From assembly GCA_964470865.1 (NCBI GenBank), contig CAYYFR010000007.1, forward strand, positions 9,531-73,530: a stretch of 64,000 nt of DNA, read 5' to 3'. Of this stretch, positions 1 through 10,147 are shown piece by piece; positions within the stretch are counted from its first letter, which is position 1, and each line of letters begins with the position of its first letter. The position numbers were made by a program, and so were the translations under genes. Origin of the DNA: JAEUOS01 sp964470865 (GTDB lineage Bacteria; Pseudomonadota; Gammaproteobacteria; Burkholderiales; JAEUOS01). The notes beneath the pieces were generated by a model. That model was not told where the DNA came from, searched no databases, and was given only the letters and a program-made list of their open reading frames with translations.

Positions 1-639
1 GTTGGTCTCGTGGTTGACCATGTTGCGGATCGGCCGCACGCTCATGCCGTTGGCGACCGCATGCTTGAGATCAACCAGGAAGATCGACAGGCCGTCGGCC
101 TTTTTCTTCACCTCCGCCAACGCCGTGGTGCGTGCCAGAAGGATCATCAGATCGGAATGCTGAATGCGCGAGATCCAGACTTTCTGGCCGTTGACCACAT
201 ATTTGTCGCCGCGGCGCTCGGCCACCGTCTTGATCTTGGTGGTATCGGTGCCGGTGGTGGGCTCGGTCACACCCATCGACTGCAGACGCAACTCGCCGGA
301 GGCTATCTGCGGCAGGTAAAGGCGCTTCTGTGCCTCCGAGCCGTGCCGCAACAGCGTATTCATGTTGTACATCTGGCCATGGCAGGCGCCCGAATTACCG
401 CCGCGGCGATTGATCTCCTCCATCACCACCGAGGCTTCGGCCAAGCCCAGACCGGAGCCACCATAGGCCTCGGGAATCAGTGCTGCCATCCAGCCGGCTT
501 TGGTAAGCGCGTCAACGAAGGCTTCCGGATAGCCGCGCGCGTCGTCCACCTTCTGCCAATAGGCCGAGTCGTATTGGGCGCACAAGGCGCCAACAGCCTC
601 GCGAATCTCGGAAAAATTCTGGGTTTGCGTATCGATCAT
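1..639 (-). CDS. Acyl-CoA dehydrogenase, N-terminal 213 residues (cut by window edge)
   Basis: The minus-strand frame is open from an ATG at 639 to base 1, so the C-terminal part lies outside the window. The fragment has the N-terminal helical domain and the start of the beta domain of acyl-CoA dehydrogenases: YGGSGLG near residue 60, GVTEPTTGTD near 125 (the FAD/substrate loop) and VNGQKVWIS near 150. These enzymes oxidise acyl-CoA thioesters at alpha-beta using FAD and pass electrons to ETF. The acyl chain preference cannot be told from this half. Upstream on the same strand is a tRNA gene, so this is probably the first gene of its unit. Confidence 0.9.
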   Translation of the reverse strand, partial: MIDTQTQNFSEIREAVGALCAQYDSAYWQKVDDARGYPEAFVDALTKAGWMAALIPEAYGGSGLGLAEASVVMEEINRRGGNSGACHGQMYNMNTLLRHGSEAQKRLYLPQIASGELRLQSMGVTEPTTGTDTTKIKTVAERRGDKYVVNGQKVWISRIQHSDLMILLARTTALAEVKKKADGLSIFLVDLKHAVANGMSVRPIRNMVNHETN

Positions 640-812
640 GGGGGTCCTGGTAGCTTTGGTTCCGCGCGTGGGCACTGACGGGCGAGGCGTTAATTATCGG
701 GTCAATCAGAAGCCTGCGCAGCAAAAAGGCAAGGCACTGTTGGTCCCGGTCGAGGAAGCCCTGCAGCAGTTCGACACCTGCGAAAAACGCGACTGCCCGG
801 GAAATCGGCGTG

Positions 813-886
813 TGGAGCGGGTGAAGGGAATCGAACCCTCGTCGTAAGCTTGGGAAGCTTCTGCTCTGCCATTGAGCTACACCCGC
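813..886 (-). tRNA. tRNA-Gly (anticodon CCC)
   Basis: On the minus strand a full cloverleaf can be drawn. The acceptor stem is GCGGGTG/CACCCGC, the D arm is GCTC-AATGGCA-GAGC, the anticodon loop is TTCCCAA giving CCC, and the T arm is AGGG-TTCGATT-CCCT, followed by discriminator T and an encoded CCA. The outermost anticodon-stem pair is a G-A mismatch; otherwise it resembles E. coli tRNA-Gly(CCC). It reads GGG codons. It lies between two protein genes on the same strand. Confidence 0.95.
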
Positions 887-900
887 GAGCGTCACGGATT

Positions 901-1509
901 TTACGATGTTTTGATGAGGCCGGTGTCGAGTGCGCGCCACAGATACAGCGCCAGATACGAGCGATACGGTGCCGCCAGATCAGGGTCGAACCGGCGTTTG
1001 CGGCGCGTTCGGGATGGGCCCTCTATGAGCGCGATCGCGCGCTGAATGCTGCCGTCGGCCGCCGGGAAAATATCCTCGTGACCGACATAGAAGAGCGCGA
1101 TGATCGAGGCGGTCCAGGGGCCCATGCCGCGAAACTGCCTGATCTGGTCAAGCAGTTCCTGCGGCGGCAATGCGTACCAGTGATCCAGGGCCTGCAGATT
1201 GGCGCCGACTTGCGCGCCGATCGCGCAAACGGTGCGCGCCTTGGCGCCGCTCAAGCCGCAGCCGCGCAGGCTGTCATGATCAAGCAGCCAGGAACCGGGC
1301 AGGTCACTTGCCTGCGCCGCAGCCTTGACCCGCTCATAGATGGTCTGCGCCGCCCGGGACGACAGCATCTGGCCGGTGACCACCCGCACCAGCGCCTCAG
1401 GCAATGCAAGATCGCGCCGCTTGAGAGCGGGAACCGTCTTCATCCGGCCCAGCAGATCGGCAAGTTCCGGATAGCGGGCCTGCAGGTGGCGCTTGATGCG
1501 GATGCTCAT
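901..1509 (-). CDS. HhH-GPD superfamily DNA glycosylase (AlkA-like 3-methyladenine glycosylase)
   Basis: A 202-residue protein of helix-hairpin-helix/GPD type, which excises alkylated bases in base-excision repair. The hairpin and catalytic segment is visible near residues 120-150: FRGMGPWTASIIAL, then an Asp in PAADGSIQRA at the place of the catalytic aspartate. It is shorter than E. coli AlkA because the N-terminal TBP-like domain is missing, as in many bacterial homologues. There is no Fe-S cysteine cluster, so it is not Nth or MutY. The stop lies 14 bases from the tRNA-Gly gene downstream. Confidence 0.8.
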   Translation of the reverse strand: MSIRIKRHLQARYPELADLLGRMKTVPALKRRDLALPEALVRVVTGQMLSSRAAQTIYERVKAAAQASDLPGSWLLDHDSLRGCGLSGAKARTVCAIGAQVGANLQALDHWYALPPQELLDQIRQFRGMGPWTASIIALFYVGHEDIFPAADGSIQRAIALIEGPSRTRRKRRFDPDLAAPYRSYLALYLWRALDTGLIKTS

Positions 1510-1809
1510 CGGCGGCTCATCGGCGGGTCATCGGCTATACGGGTTGCTTGGGGAAACACTGGACAAGTCCGTAGGTCAAGACAGTCCCACTTTGAAAGCG
1601 TTGAATCGAAAGGACTCCTGGTTCGCGGATCCGGATGCCAGGGACTTTTTCAGCGTTTTTTTTGGAACACAGGCGTGAGCGCGATCATAGTCCAGGCGCA
1701 GGACGAGTATTGACGCGACGCGTCTTGATTTGCGTTGACTTGCGTTTGGCCACCGGCTGAAGGCTTCCGCTACACTGGCGAACCTCATCGACAATACAGT
1801 CTTGTCACA
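1510..1809. other. 300-bp intergenic stretch between the divergent glycosylase and thiS genes
   Basis: No credible gene. It should contain the promoters of both flanking genes; TACACT near 1770 could be a -10 for thiS, with no convincing -35. I looked for a TPP riboswitch ahead of thiS (CTGAGA and the GAACCTGATCTGGTTAATAC-like core) and did not see one. There is a T8 run near 1656-1664. Confidence 0.5.
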
Positions 1810-2013
1810 GTGATCCAGATAACGGTAAACGGCGCGCCGCGCGCGCTCGATGCGGGCAGCACGGTTTCCGCCCTGCTGGCCCAGATGAATCTGACGGGCA
1901 AACGGGTGGCGGTTGAAAGAAACGGCGAAATCGTTCCCAAGGGGCGCCACGCCGATTCATTGCTGGCCGCCGGCGATGCGCTTGAAATCGTGGTGGCCGT
2001 CGGCGGCGGCTGA
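1810..2013 (+). CDS. thiS: Sulfur carrier protein ThiS
   Basis: A 67-residue ubiquitin-fold protein that carries the thiocarboxylate sulfur for the thiazole ring of thiamin. It begins IQITVNG and ends VAVGGG; the C-terminal Gly-Gly is the site of adenylation and thiocarboxylation. I chose GTG at 1810 because family members begin right at this beta strand; the frame is open 25 codons further upstream but that extension has no ThiS character. thiG follows 16 bases after the stop. thiO, thiE and thiC are not in the window. Confidence 0.9.
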   Translation: MIQITVNGAPRALDAGSTVSALLAQMNLTGKRVAVERNGEIVPKGRHADSLLAAGDALEIVVAVGGG

Positions 2014-2029
2014 CAAGCGAAGGAATGCA

Positions 2030-2839
2030 ATGGAAATGACGTTCAAGGACAAACCCTTCGAAATCGCCGGCACGGTGTATCGGTCGCGCCTGCTGGTGGG
2101 TACCGGCAAGTATCGCGACTTCGAACAAACCCGCGACGCCATCGAAGCCTCCGGCGCACAGATCGTGACGGTGGCGATTCGCCGCACCAATATCGGCCAG
2201 GACGCCAATGCGCCTTCCCTGCTCGACTTCATTCCGCCTTTGAAGTACACCCTGTTGCCCAATACCGCCGGCTGCTACAGCGCCGACGATGCCGTGCGCA
2301 CCCTGCGCCTGGCGCGCGAACTGCTCGACGGTCATACGCTGGTCAAGCTCGAGGTGCTGGGCGACCCGCATACGCTGTACCCGAACATGATCGAGACCCT
2401 GGCGGCGGCAAAAACCCTGGTGGCCGACGGTTTTTCGGTAATGGTGTATTGCAGCGATGATCCCCTGATGGCGCGGCAGCTCGAGGACATCGGCTGCGTC
2501 GCCGTGATGCCGCTGGCCTCGCTGATCGGCTCCGGCATGGGCATCCTCAATCCATGGAACCTCTCGCTGATCATCGAAAGGGCGCAGGTGCCGGTGATTG
2601 TCGATGCTGGCGTGGGCACGGCTTCGGACGCCGCGATCGCGATGGAACTGGGTTGCGACGGCGTACTCATGAATACCGCGATCGCCGCGGCGACCAATCC
2701 GGTGCTGATGGCGTCGGCCATGAACAAGGCCGTGCAGGCCGGGCGCGAAGCGTTTCTTGCTGGCCGCATGCCGCGCAAGCTGTACTCGGCCAGCCCCTCG
2801 TCGCCTACCGGCGGCATGATCGCCGCCGCCCGCACGTGA
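2030..2839 (+). CDS. thiG: Thiazole synthase ThiG
   Basis: A 269-residue TIM-barrel enzyme that condenses 1-deoxy-xylulose 5-phosphate, dehydroglycine and ThiS thiocarboxylate into the thiamin thiazole. Visible landmarks: LLVGTGKY near the N-terminus, LPNTAGCYSADDAVR in the middle, LVKLEVLGD containing the lysine that forms the Schiff base, and VDAGVGTASDA near the phosphate site. ATG 2030 has an AAGGA ribosome site in front. It is co-transcribed with thiS. The following gene trmB starts 49 bases downstream and may share the transcript. Confidence 0.95.
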   Translation: MEMTFKDKPFEIAGTVYRSRLLVGTGKYRDFEQTRDAIEASGAQIVTVAIRRTNIGQDANAPSLLDFIPPLKYTLLPNTAGCYSADDAVRTLRLARELLDGHTLVKLEVLGDPHTLYPNMIETLAAAKTLVADGFSVMVYCSDDPLMARQLEDIGCVAVMPLASLIGSGMGILNPWNLSLIIERAQVPVIVDAGVGTASDAAIAMELGCDGVLMNTAIAAATNPVLMASAMNKAVQAGREAFLAGRMPRKLYSASPSSPTGGMIAAART

Positions 2840-2888
2840 GACCGAATCCGGATTTACCTGCCGCGCCGGCCTGGCCGGGCGGCCGCTG

Positions 2889-3635
2889 ATGAACGCGCTC
2901 CCCGAGACCGCCCCGCAAGACACACCGCGCCTGACGACGCGTTCGATCCGCAGTTTTGTGTTGCGCCAGGGACGCATGTCGCCGGCGCAGGTGCGCGCCT
3001 ACGAAGATCTGCTGCCGTGCCTGGGGATTGAATATGCGACCCAACCCCTCGATTTCGCGCAGGCGTTCGGGCGCTTGGCACCGGTGGTCGTCGAAATCGG
3101 CTTCGGCATGGGCGAAACCACCGCACGCATCGCCGAGGCAATGCCCGGGACCAACTTTCTCGGGCTCGAGGTACACGCGCCCGGGGTTGGTGCCCTGTTA
3201 AAGCTGGTCGGGGAAAAGCAACTCGCCAACGTTCGCGTGATCCGCCACGACGCCGTTGAAGTGATGCAGAACATGATCGCGCCGGCCAGTCTGGCGGGCA
3301 TTCACATTTTCTTTCCCGATCCGTGGCCCAAGGCTCGGCATCACAAGCGGCGTCTGATCCAGAGCGCTTTTGTCGCTCTCCTGGCCAGCCGGCTGGCGCC
3401 GGGCGGCTATCTTCACTGCGCCACTGACTGGGAGGAGTACGCTCAGCAAATGCTTGAAGTGCTGTCCGCGGAACCGCGGCTGATCAACGCCGCCAATGGC
3501 TTTGCCGCCAAACCTGCCTACCGGCCTTTGACCAAATTCGAGGCGCGCGGCCTGAAACTGGGCCATGGCGTGCGCGATGTACTGTTTCGCCAAATGCCCG
3601 GGGCGCACCTTGAATCGGCCGGTGGCCAGACATGA
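2889..3635 (+). CDS. trmB: tRNA (guanine-N7-)-methyltransferase TrmB
   Basis: A 248-residue SAM-dependent enzyme that makes m7G46 in tRNA. It shows the SAM motif EIGFGMGETTARIA near residue 60, the family signature FFPDPWPKARHHKRRL near 142-157, TDWEEYA near 180 and TKFEARG near 215. Length and motif order are standard. It has an N-terminal extension of about 50 residues before the Rossmann core, as in many betaproteobacterial homologues. Confidence 0.95.
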   Translation: MNALPETAPQDTPRLTTRSIRSFVLRQGRMSPAQVRAYEDLLPCLGIEYATQPLDFAQAFGRLAPVVVEIGFGMGETTARIAEAMPGTNFLGLEVHAPGVGALLKLVGEKQLANVRVIRHDAVEVMQNMIAPASLAGIHIFFPDPWPKARHHKRRLIQSAFVALLASRLAPGGYLHCATDWEEYAQQMLEVLSAEPRLINAANGFAAKPAYRPLTKFEARGLKLGHGVRDVLFRQMPGAHLESAGGQT

Positions 3636-3760
3636 TGCCCGGCACGGCGCTTGCCATCGACCATGGGTCGCGCGCAGCCATTCCTGCTTCGCGGACACCC
3701 TCCGCGCTTTCCAAAGTCCATGCCCCGATCTTCGCGCGGGCGCAACCACAAGGCGTAAAC

Positions 3761-4327
3761 ATGCATAGCGCTCTCCGCGTTTCGGTTTTCTCGCTCGTCC
3801 TCTTCGCAGCGGCACCGGCAATGGCCCAACTAAGGGCGCCGACACCCCCACCGCCTGGTGCGGCCGCGAGCCCGACGCAAGAGGCTCCCGCCGCAGCTCA
3901 AGCACCAGGCGGAGCGCCGCAGCAGATCGATCCGCTGACGCGCGAGTTCCGCGATTGCATCCAGAAAGCCCAGGCCGCGATGCAGGCGAAGAATGCAGAA
4001 GATCTGGCCTTGATCCGCAATTGCCTGACCGGTGAGGTCAAGCGCCAGGAAGCGCGTTTCTCCCAGCATGTGTCCAAGCTCACAATTGCGCTGGCGCCGG
4101 AGGAGAAAAAGAAGCTCGACGCCGCCAACAGCGCCTGGCGCCGCTATCGCGATGCCAATTGCGCCTTCTACGGCGACCCGGCCGGTGTACCGCCGCTGGC
4201 CGTGACCAATGCCGAGTGCACCCTCAAATTCACCGTTGACCGTGCGCTGGAACTCGAACGGCTGACGCTGGTGGTCGCGCAGCGTGAACAGGCAAAAGCT
4301 GCCGCGCCTGTCGACGCCAGGAAGTGA
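3761..4327 (+). CDS. Exported LprI-like (DUF1311) protein
   Basis: A 188-residue protein with a signal peptide (hydrophobic LVLFAAAPAMAQ, cleavage after AMA). A Pro/Ala/Gly-rich linker follows, then a helical domain with four cysteines. The motif WRRYRDANCAFYGD and a later AECTL are typical of the LprI/DUF1311 domain, whose founder is a lysozyme inhibitor lipoprotein of Mycobacterium. Function here is inferred only from the family. ATG 3761 follows AAGGCG and is preferred to upstream in-frame starts because it directly precedes the leader. Confidence 0.7.
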   Translation: MHSALRVSVFSLVLFAAAPAMAQLRAPTPPPPGAAASPTQEAPAAAQAPGGAPQQIDPLTREFRDCIQKAQAAMQAKNAEDLALIRNCLTGEVKRQEARFSQHVSKLTIALAPEEKKKLDAANSAWRRYRDANCAFYGDPAGVPPLAVTNAECTLKFTVDRALELERLTLVVAQREQAKAAAPVDARK

Positions 4328-4345
4328 TCCGCCCCGCAGTCGGTT

Positions 4346-5176
4346 TCAGGACGACCAGTTGACCCAGCCGAAGTGCGAGGTAAGCAGCACCAGCGCGCCG
4401 AACACGATGCGATACCAGGCGAAGGGCTTGAAGTCGTGGGTTGAAACGAAGCGAATCAACCAGCGCACGCAGACAAACGCGCTGACAAACGCGGAAACGA
4501 AGCCGACCACCCACATCCCGAGGTCGTCCGCCGACAACAGGTGGCGCTCCTTGTAGAGCGAATAGACCGATGCCGCCACCAGGGTAGGCACGGCGAGAAA
4601 GAAGGAAAACTCCGTCGCCGCCTTGCGCGACAGGCCGAACAACATGCCGCCGATGATGGTGGCACCGGAACGGCTGGTGCCGGGCAACAATGCGAAGGTC
4701 TGCGCAAAGCCCAGCTTCAGGGCGTCCAGCGCATGCATGTCGTCGACCTCGGCAACCCGCACCGCACGTCGGGCACGGCCATCGCGCTCGACCCACAGGA
4801 TCACCAGGCCACCGAGAATGAAGGTGATGGCCACGGTGGTGGCATTGAACAGATGCGCCTTGATCACCTTGTTGAATGCCAGACCCAGCACAGCCAGCGG
4901 CATGAAAGCGATCGCCAGGTTGAACCAGAAGCGGCGCGCACGTTCATGCGTGGCGAATTCGGTGACGGCGGACCACAGGCGCCCGCGGTACTCGATGCAG
5001 ACCGCGAGGATGGCGCCGCTCTGGATCACGATCTCGAACAACTTGGCCTTGTCGCCCACGAAGCCAAGCAACTGCCCGGCGAGAATCAGGTGGCCGGTGG
5101 AAGAGATCGGCAAGAACTCGGTCAGGCCTTCAACAACCCCGAGAATCGCCGCCTTGATGAGAATTGAAATATCCAT
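4346..5176 (-). CDS. uppP: Undecaprenyl-diphosphatase UppP (BacA)
   Basis: A 276-residue polytopic inner-membrane enzyme that dephosphorylates undecaprenyl pyrophosphate to recycle the lipid carrier for peptidoglycan and O-antigen; it also confers bacitracin tolerance. Two signature motifs are present: EGLTEFLPISSTGHL near residues 16-30 and LLPGTSRSGATI near 163-174. Seven or eight hydrophobic segments can be counted. It is a single-gene unit, convergent with the LprI-like gene (stops 18 bases apart). Confidence 0.95.
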   Translation of the reverse strand: MDISILIKAAILGVVEGLTEFLPISSTGHLILAGQLLGFVGDKAKLFEIVIQSGAILAVCIEYRGRLWSAVTEFATHERARRFWFNLAIAFMPLAVLGLAFNKVIKAHLFNATTVAITFILGGLVILWVERDGRARRAVRVAEVDDMHALDALKLGFAQTFALLPGTSRSGATIIGGMLFGLSRKAATEFSFFLAVPTLVAASVYSLYKERHLLSADDLGMWVVGFVSAFVSAFVCVRWLIRFVSTHDFKPFAWYRIVFGALVLLTSHFGWVNWSS

Positions 5177-5382
5177 CAGGCGATTTTAACCGCCGCTCCT
5201 GCATCCAAGGATGGGCCTGCCACAGTACATGAGGGGAAGCACGCCCAGGTGGGCAAGCTCGAAGGGGCAGGCTCGACGGGACAACAACTTGCCGGGCCAG
5301 CGTAGAATTCCCGCGCGCCATACCGCCTCGGAAGCAGATCATGCTGCCAGCCCTCGTTTCCAACCTGTCAGGACTACGCATC

Positions 5383-6021
5383 ATGCGCTCTCGCCGCCAG
5401 TTCATGCTCAGTACCGCCTCGTTCGCCAGCGCATATGCCTGGCTTGATCCTTCGCGCGCGTGGGCACAAGGCGTGGGCAACCTGATCGAACTTACGGGCG
5501 ATGTTCAGGTGAATGGTCGCAGACTGCCACCTGATGGTGTAATCCAGACCGGAGACCGGGTACAAACCGGCCCAGCCAGCACTTGCGGGTTCACCGTCGG
5601 GCGCGACGCCTTCCTGCTGCGCCCCAATACCGATTTGACGCTCACCCGCGGCCCCTCACTGTTCATTATCGAAGGCGCGCGTCTGTTGACCGGAGCGATG
5701 GCCAGCGTGTTTGGCCGCAGCGAACGGCCGCGCAACGTCATTTCACGAACCGTCACCGCCGGCATTCGCGGCACCGGCTTCTATGTCGAGACTCGTCCGG
5801 ACTCCACCTATTTCTGCACCTGTTTCGGCAGCATCAATCTGGCGTCCGCCGCGGGCGACAGCGAACTTGTCAACTCGACCCGGCACGCGGCGCGACGCAT
5901 CCTGGCCAACCCGGTGGCGGGAAAGACGATTGAGACGGCTCCCCTGGAGAACCACGAGGATGCTGAACTTGATCGGCTCGCGCTCCTGGTCGGGCAACGC
6001 TCTCCCTGGTATCGACGCTGA
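5383..6021 (+). CDS. Exported FecR-domain protein with Tat-like signal
   Basis: A 212-residue protein. The N-terminus SRRQFMLSTASFASAYAW resembles a twin-arginine leader, followed by a FecR fold: NLIELTGDVQVNGR, GVIQTGDRVQTG, LRPNTDLTL and the hallmark TAGIRGTGFYVE near residue 130. Stand-alone FecR proteins of this kind are periplasmic; no FecI-type sigma factor or TonB receptor lies nearby, so an iron-signalling role is not supported. ATG 5383 is chosen over ATG 5341 because it directly precedes the twin arginines. It is paralogous in domain type to the gene at 58156. Confidence 0.75.
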   Translation: MRSRRQFMLSTASFASAYAWLDPSRAWAQGVGNLIELTGDVQVNGRRLPPDGVIQTGDRVQTGPASTCGFTVGRDAFLLRPNTDLTLTRGPSLFIIEGARLLTGAMASVFGRSERPRNVISRTVTAGIRGTGFYVETRPDSTYFCTCFGSINLASAAGDSELVNSTRHAARRILANPVAGKTIETAPLENHEDAELDRLALLVGQRSPWYRR

Positions 6022-6113
6022 GCGAGACATGCCGCGCGACCGAAAGCGCGGCGCTGCCTCACTCATACCGCAACGCCTCGATCGGCAGCAGCTTCGACGC
6101 CTTGCGCGCCGGG

Positions 6114-6213
6114 NNNNNNNNNNNNNNNNNNNNNNNNNNNNNNNNNNNNNNNNNNNNNNNNNNNNNNNNNNNNNNNNNNNNNNNNNNNNNNNNNNNNNNN
6201 NNNNNNNNNNNNN
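6114..6213. other. Assembly gap of 100 N
   Basis: Exactly 100 undetermined bases, the usual placeholder for a gap of unknown length. Sequence on both sides is a duplicated piece of the permease gene end, so the true length and copy number here are unknown. Confidence 0.99.
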
Positions 6214-6312
6214 TTCACTCATACCGCAACGCCTCGATCGGCAGCAGCTTCGACGCCTTGCGCGCCGGGGCTTTACGCTCCGTCGCGCTGCGCTGCGCCA
6301 GCCCCTGCAACT

Positions 6313-7553
<1,241 letters not shown>

Positions 7554-7557
<4 letters not shown>

Positions 7558-8273
7558 GACGGCATCCTTTCACGTGCATCGACCGCGGCGTTGACACGGT
7601 CTTCGACCACCCGCCCGTCGCGAAAGTGGATCACCCGCCTGGCGAATGCCGCAACGTCGGCCTCGTGCGTCACCAGCACCACGGTGATGCCCTCGCGATT
7701 GAGCTCCTGCAGCAAGGCCATCACTTCCACGCTGGTTTTCGAATCGAGCGCGCCGGTCGGTTCATCGGCCAGGATCAAAAGCGGATCGTTGACCAGCGCG
7801 CGCGCAATCGCCACCCGTTGCTGCTGACCGCCGGAGAGCTGATTGGGTTGATGGTCGGCACGATTGGCCAGGCCCACCTGCGCCAGGCGTCGAGTTGCCT
7901 TGGCGCCACGCTCGGCCCGCGACAGCGCGGTGTACAAGAGCGGCAGTTCGACATTATCCCGGGCCGTGGTGCGCGGCAGCAGGTTGAACTGCTGGAACAC
8001 GAAACCGATACGCTGGTTGCGAATGCGCGACAGTGCATCGCCTGAAAGCTTCGCCACATTTTCGCCGGCCAGCAGGTAATCGCCGGCGCTCGGGCCATCG
8101 AGGCAGCCTATCAGGTTCATGAAGGTCGATTTGCCGGAACCGGACGGGCCCATCACGGCGACGAATTCGCCCTCGTCTATGGTCAGTGTGACGCCATCAA
8201 GCGCACGCACGACGTTGTCGCCCATGCGGTATTGTTTGACCAGATCGCGCGTCTCGATCAGTGGCTGCTTCAT
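7554..8273 (-). CDS. MacB-type ABC transporter ATP-binding protein
   Basis: A 239-residue nucleotide-binding subunit. Walker A is GPSGSGKST near residue 42, the Q-loop sits at VFQQFNLLP, the signature is LSGGQQQRVAIARAL near 145, Walker B is LILADEPTGALD near 165 and the H-loop is LVTHE. The LolD/MacB subclass is shown by the high similarity of this whole core. In E. coli MacB the ATPase and permease are one chain; here they are separate genes. The adaptor gene lies 99 bp upstream on the same strand. Confidence 0.95.
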
Positions 8274-8372
8274 GCCGACCTCGCCGTGCGCCCGGCCGGC
8301 CCGATCAGCGCTGCCCGACCACGCTCCGGCGCAGGCCGCAATGAACTCCAGCGTGCTTTCATCGGGCTTCCA

Positions 8373-9980
8373 TCAGAAAGGCAGGCGCGGGCCGCGCGGC
8401 GCAGCCGACGCCGGCGCCGCCGACTTGCCCGGGGCGGTCGCCACGCCGACCAGAACTTCCTGGCCCTCTGTCAGATCGCCACCGAGCAATTCAGTCGCGG
8501 TACCGTCGGTGAGACCCAGGCGCACCTGAACCAGTTGCGGCTTGCCATCCGCGCCGGCGATCCAGACGCGGCCGCGGGTGGGCGCACGGCCGGCGGTTTC
8601 AGCGACGATTTCGATGTAGCGCTTGCGCTGATCTTCGCGCAGCATCGCGGTGATTTTTTCGCGCATCTCGGCGCGATTGCGCTCGGCCGCCTTGGGACGC
8701 TCCGCCTCGGACATGTCGCGCAAGGCCATGAACTTGTCACGCATGCCGGCGAAGATTGCGTCGAGCTTGGTTTGCTGGTCGGCATCGAGCTTGAGTTCGC
8801 TGACAAGCCGCTCACGCTGCGCGCTCAACTGGCCGCGCCCACCGCCACCCGGCGCAGCCCCCGGAGCACTGCCCGGAGTATTTGCAGGCGCCGCAGCGGT
8901 GCCCGGTCCTGGTGCATCCTCGTTGACGCCCGGCGGGCGAAAGCGCAGGGCGCTGTTGGCCACCTTGAGTACGCTATCGCGACGATCGGTGGTGATGCGC
9001 ACCGACGCGGTCATGCCAGGCAACAGGGTCAGGTCCGGATTGGCCGCGGTGATCACCACCGTGTAGGTCACCACGTTCGATACGGTCTGCGCGGCTTTGC
9101 GCACCTGCTTGACCGCCCCGGTGAAGGTGCGACCCGGAAACGAATCGACGGTGAAAGTCGTGCTCTGACCGACACGCACGCGGCCGACATCGGATTCGTC
9201 AATAGCCGAATCGACCTGCATGTCCGCCAGGTTCTGCGCAATCACGAAGAGTTCGGGCGCTTGCAGCGAGGCCGCGACGGTCTGTCCCGGTTCGATCGAG
9301 CGTTTGACCACGATGCCGTTGACCGGCGAGCGGATCGCGGTGCGTTCCAGATCGATCTTTGCCTGCGCCAGTTGCGCTTCACGCTGCTTGACCACAGCCA
9401 GCGAGTTGCGCGAATTGGCTTCCGCCACGCCCTGTTGTGCCTTGGCCGCTTCCAGCCCCGCCACTTGCGCCTTGTACAGCGCATCGGCTTTTTCCGCCTC
9501 GGAGGATGCGATGAAGTTTCTCTCCACCAGCGACTTCTTGCGCTCGAGATCGCGCCGGGCCTCGGCCAGATTGGCATCGGCCCGCGCCACCTCCGCTCGT
9601 TGCACGGCCACGTTGGCCTGCTGGGTGCCGACCGAGGCGCGCGAAGCATCGAGATCGGCCTGCGCCTGGCGCATGCGGTACTCGATCTGCTCGGGGTCGA
9701 TGCGCGCGATCAGTTGCCCCTTCTTGACCTCACTGTTGAAATCGACGAACAGCTCCTTGATCTGGCCCGAGACTTGCGATCCGACCGATACCGACACCAC
9801 CGGGTTGAGAATGCCGGTGGCAGCGACGCTGGCGATCAGCGGCCCTTTCTCGACCTTGGCGCTGCGAAACTTCTGTGCCTCGTCCTTTCCGCCCAATTGC
9901 TTCCAGCCGAACCAGCCGCCGGCGCCAACCAAGGCTGCCACCACCAGCCACCACCATTTGCCACGCAAGCTTATTGCCAT
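8373..9980 (-). CDS. MacA-like periplasmic adaptor with an inserted helical domain
   Basis: A membrane-fusion protein of about 535 residues with an N-terminal anchor (KWWWLVVAALVGAGGWFGW), a lipoyl half-motif, a long Ala/Gln-rich coiled-coil hairpin (about 95-205), then RSPVNGIVV and beta-barrel domains. About 80 charged residues (roughly 380-460, including LDADQQTKLDAIFAGMRDKF and LREDQRKRYIEI) interrupt the C-terminal part and look like a Spy/CpxP LTXXQ-type helical domain. An Ala/Pro/Gly linker precedes it. Start 9980 (MAISLRG) or 9995 (MAIVHMAI) are equally possible; neither has a clear ribosome site. Probably works with the two downstream ABC genes. Confidence 0.85.
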   Translation of the reverse strand: MAISLRGKWWWLVVAALVGAGGWFGWKQLGGKDEAQKFRSAKVEKGPLIASVAATGILNPVVSVSVGSQVSGQIKELFVDFNSEVKKGQLIARIDPEQIEYRMRQAQADLDASRASVGTQQANVAVQRAEVARADANLAEARRDLERKKSLVERNFIASSEAEKADALYKAQVAGLEAAKAQQGVAEANSRNSLAVVKQREAQLAQAKIDLERTAIRSPVNGIVVKRSIEPGQTVAASLQAPELFVIAQNLADMQVDSAIDESDVGRVRVGQSTTFTVDSFPGRTFTGAVKQVRKAAQTVSNVVTYTVVITAANPDLTLLPGMTASVRITTDRRDSVLKVANSALRFRPPGVNEDAPGPGTAAAPANTPGSAPGAAPGGGGRGQLSAQRERLVSELKLDADQQTKLDAIFAGMRDKFMALRDMSEAERPKAAERNRAEMREKITAMLREDQRKRYIEIVAETAGRAPTRGRVWIAGADGKPQLVQVRLGLTDGTATELLGGDLTEGQEVLVGVATAPGKSAAPASAAPRGPRLPF

Positions 9981-10147
9981 GTGCACGATCGCCATCGCCC
10001 GGAAGCGGGAATTGTAGGCGGATTCAAGCGTTTGGCGACGAGCAAAATCGTAAGCGCTTGTATGGCCGGGGACCGACGGCAACGGCGCTGCGCCACAGCC
10101 GACGGCATGGCGTCGGGCCGGCGGCGTCGCGGCTCGGTTGCGGACCG

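Noticed and set aside
850..1713. Long plus-strand open frame of 287 codons opposite the glycosylase gene
   Set aside because: It runs antisense to a clear HhH-GPD gene and has no recognisable domain; high GC content gives many such shadow frames.
1740..1810. TPP riboswitch ahead of thiS
   Set aside because: The conserved THI-box core elements are not present.
5743..6222. Frames running through the N gap, apparently encoding repeats of RRARRRSCCRSRRCGMSE
   Set aside because: They are translations of the duplicated permease end in the wrong frame plus unknown bases, not a gene.
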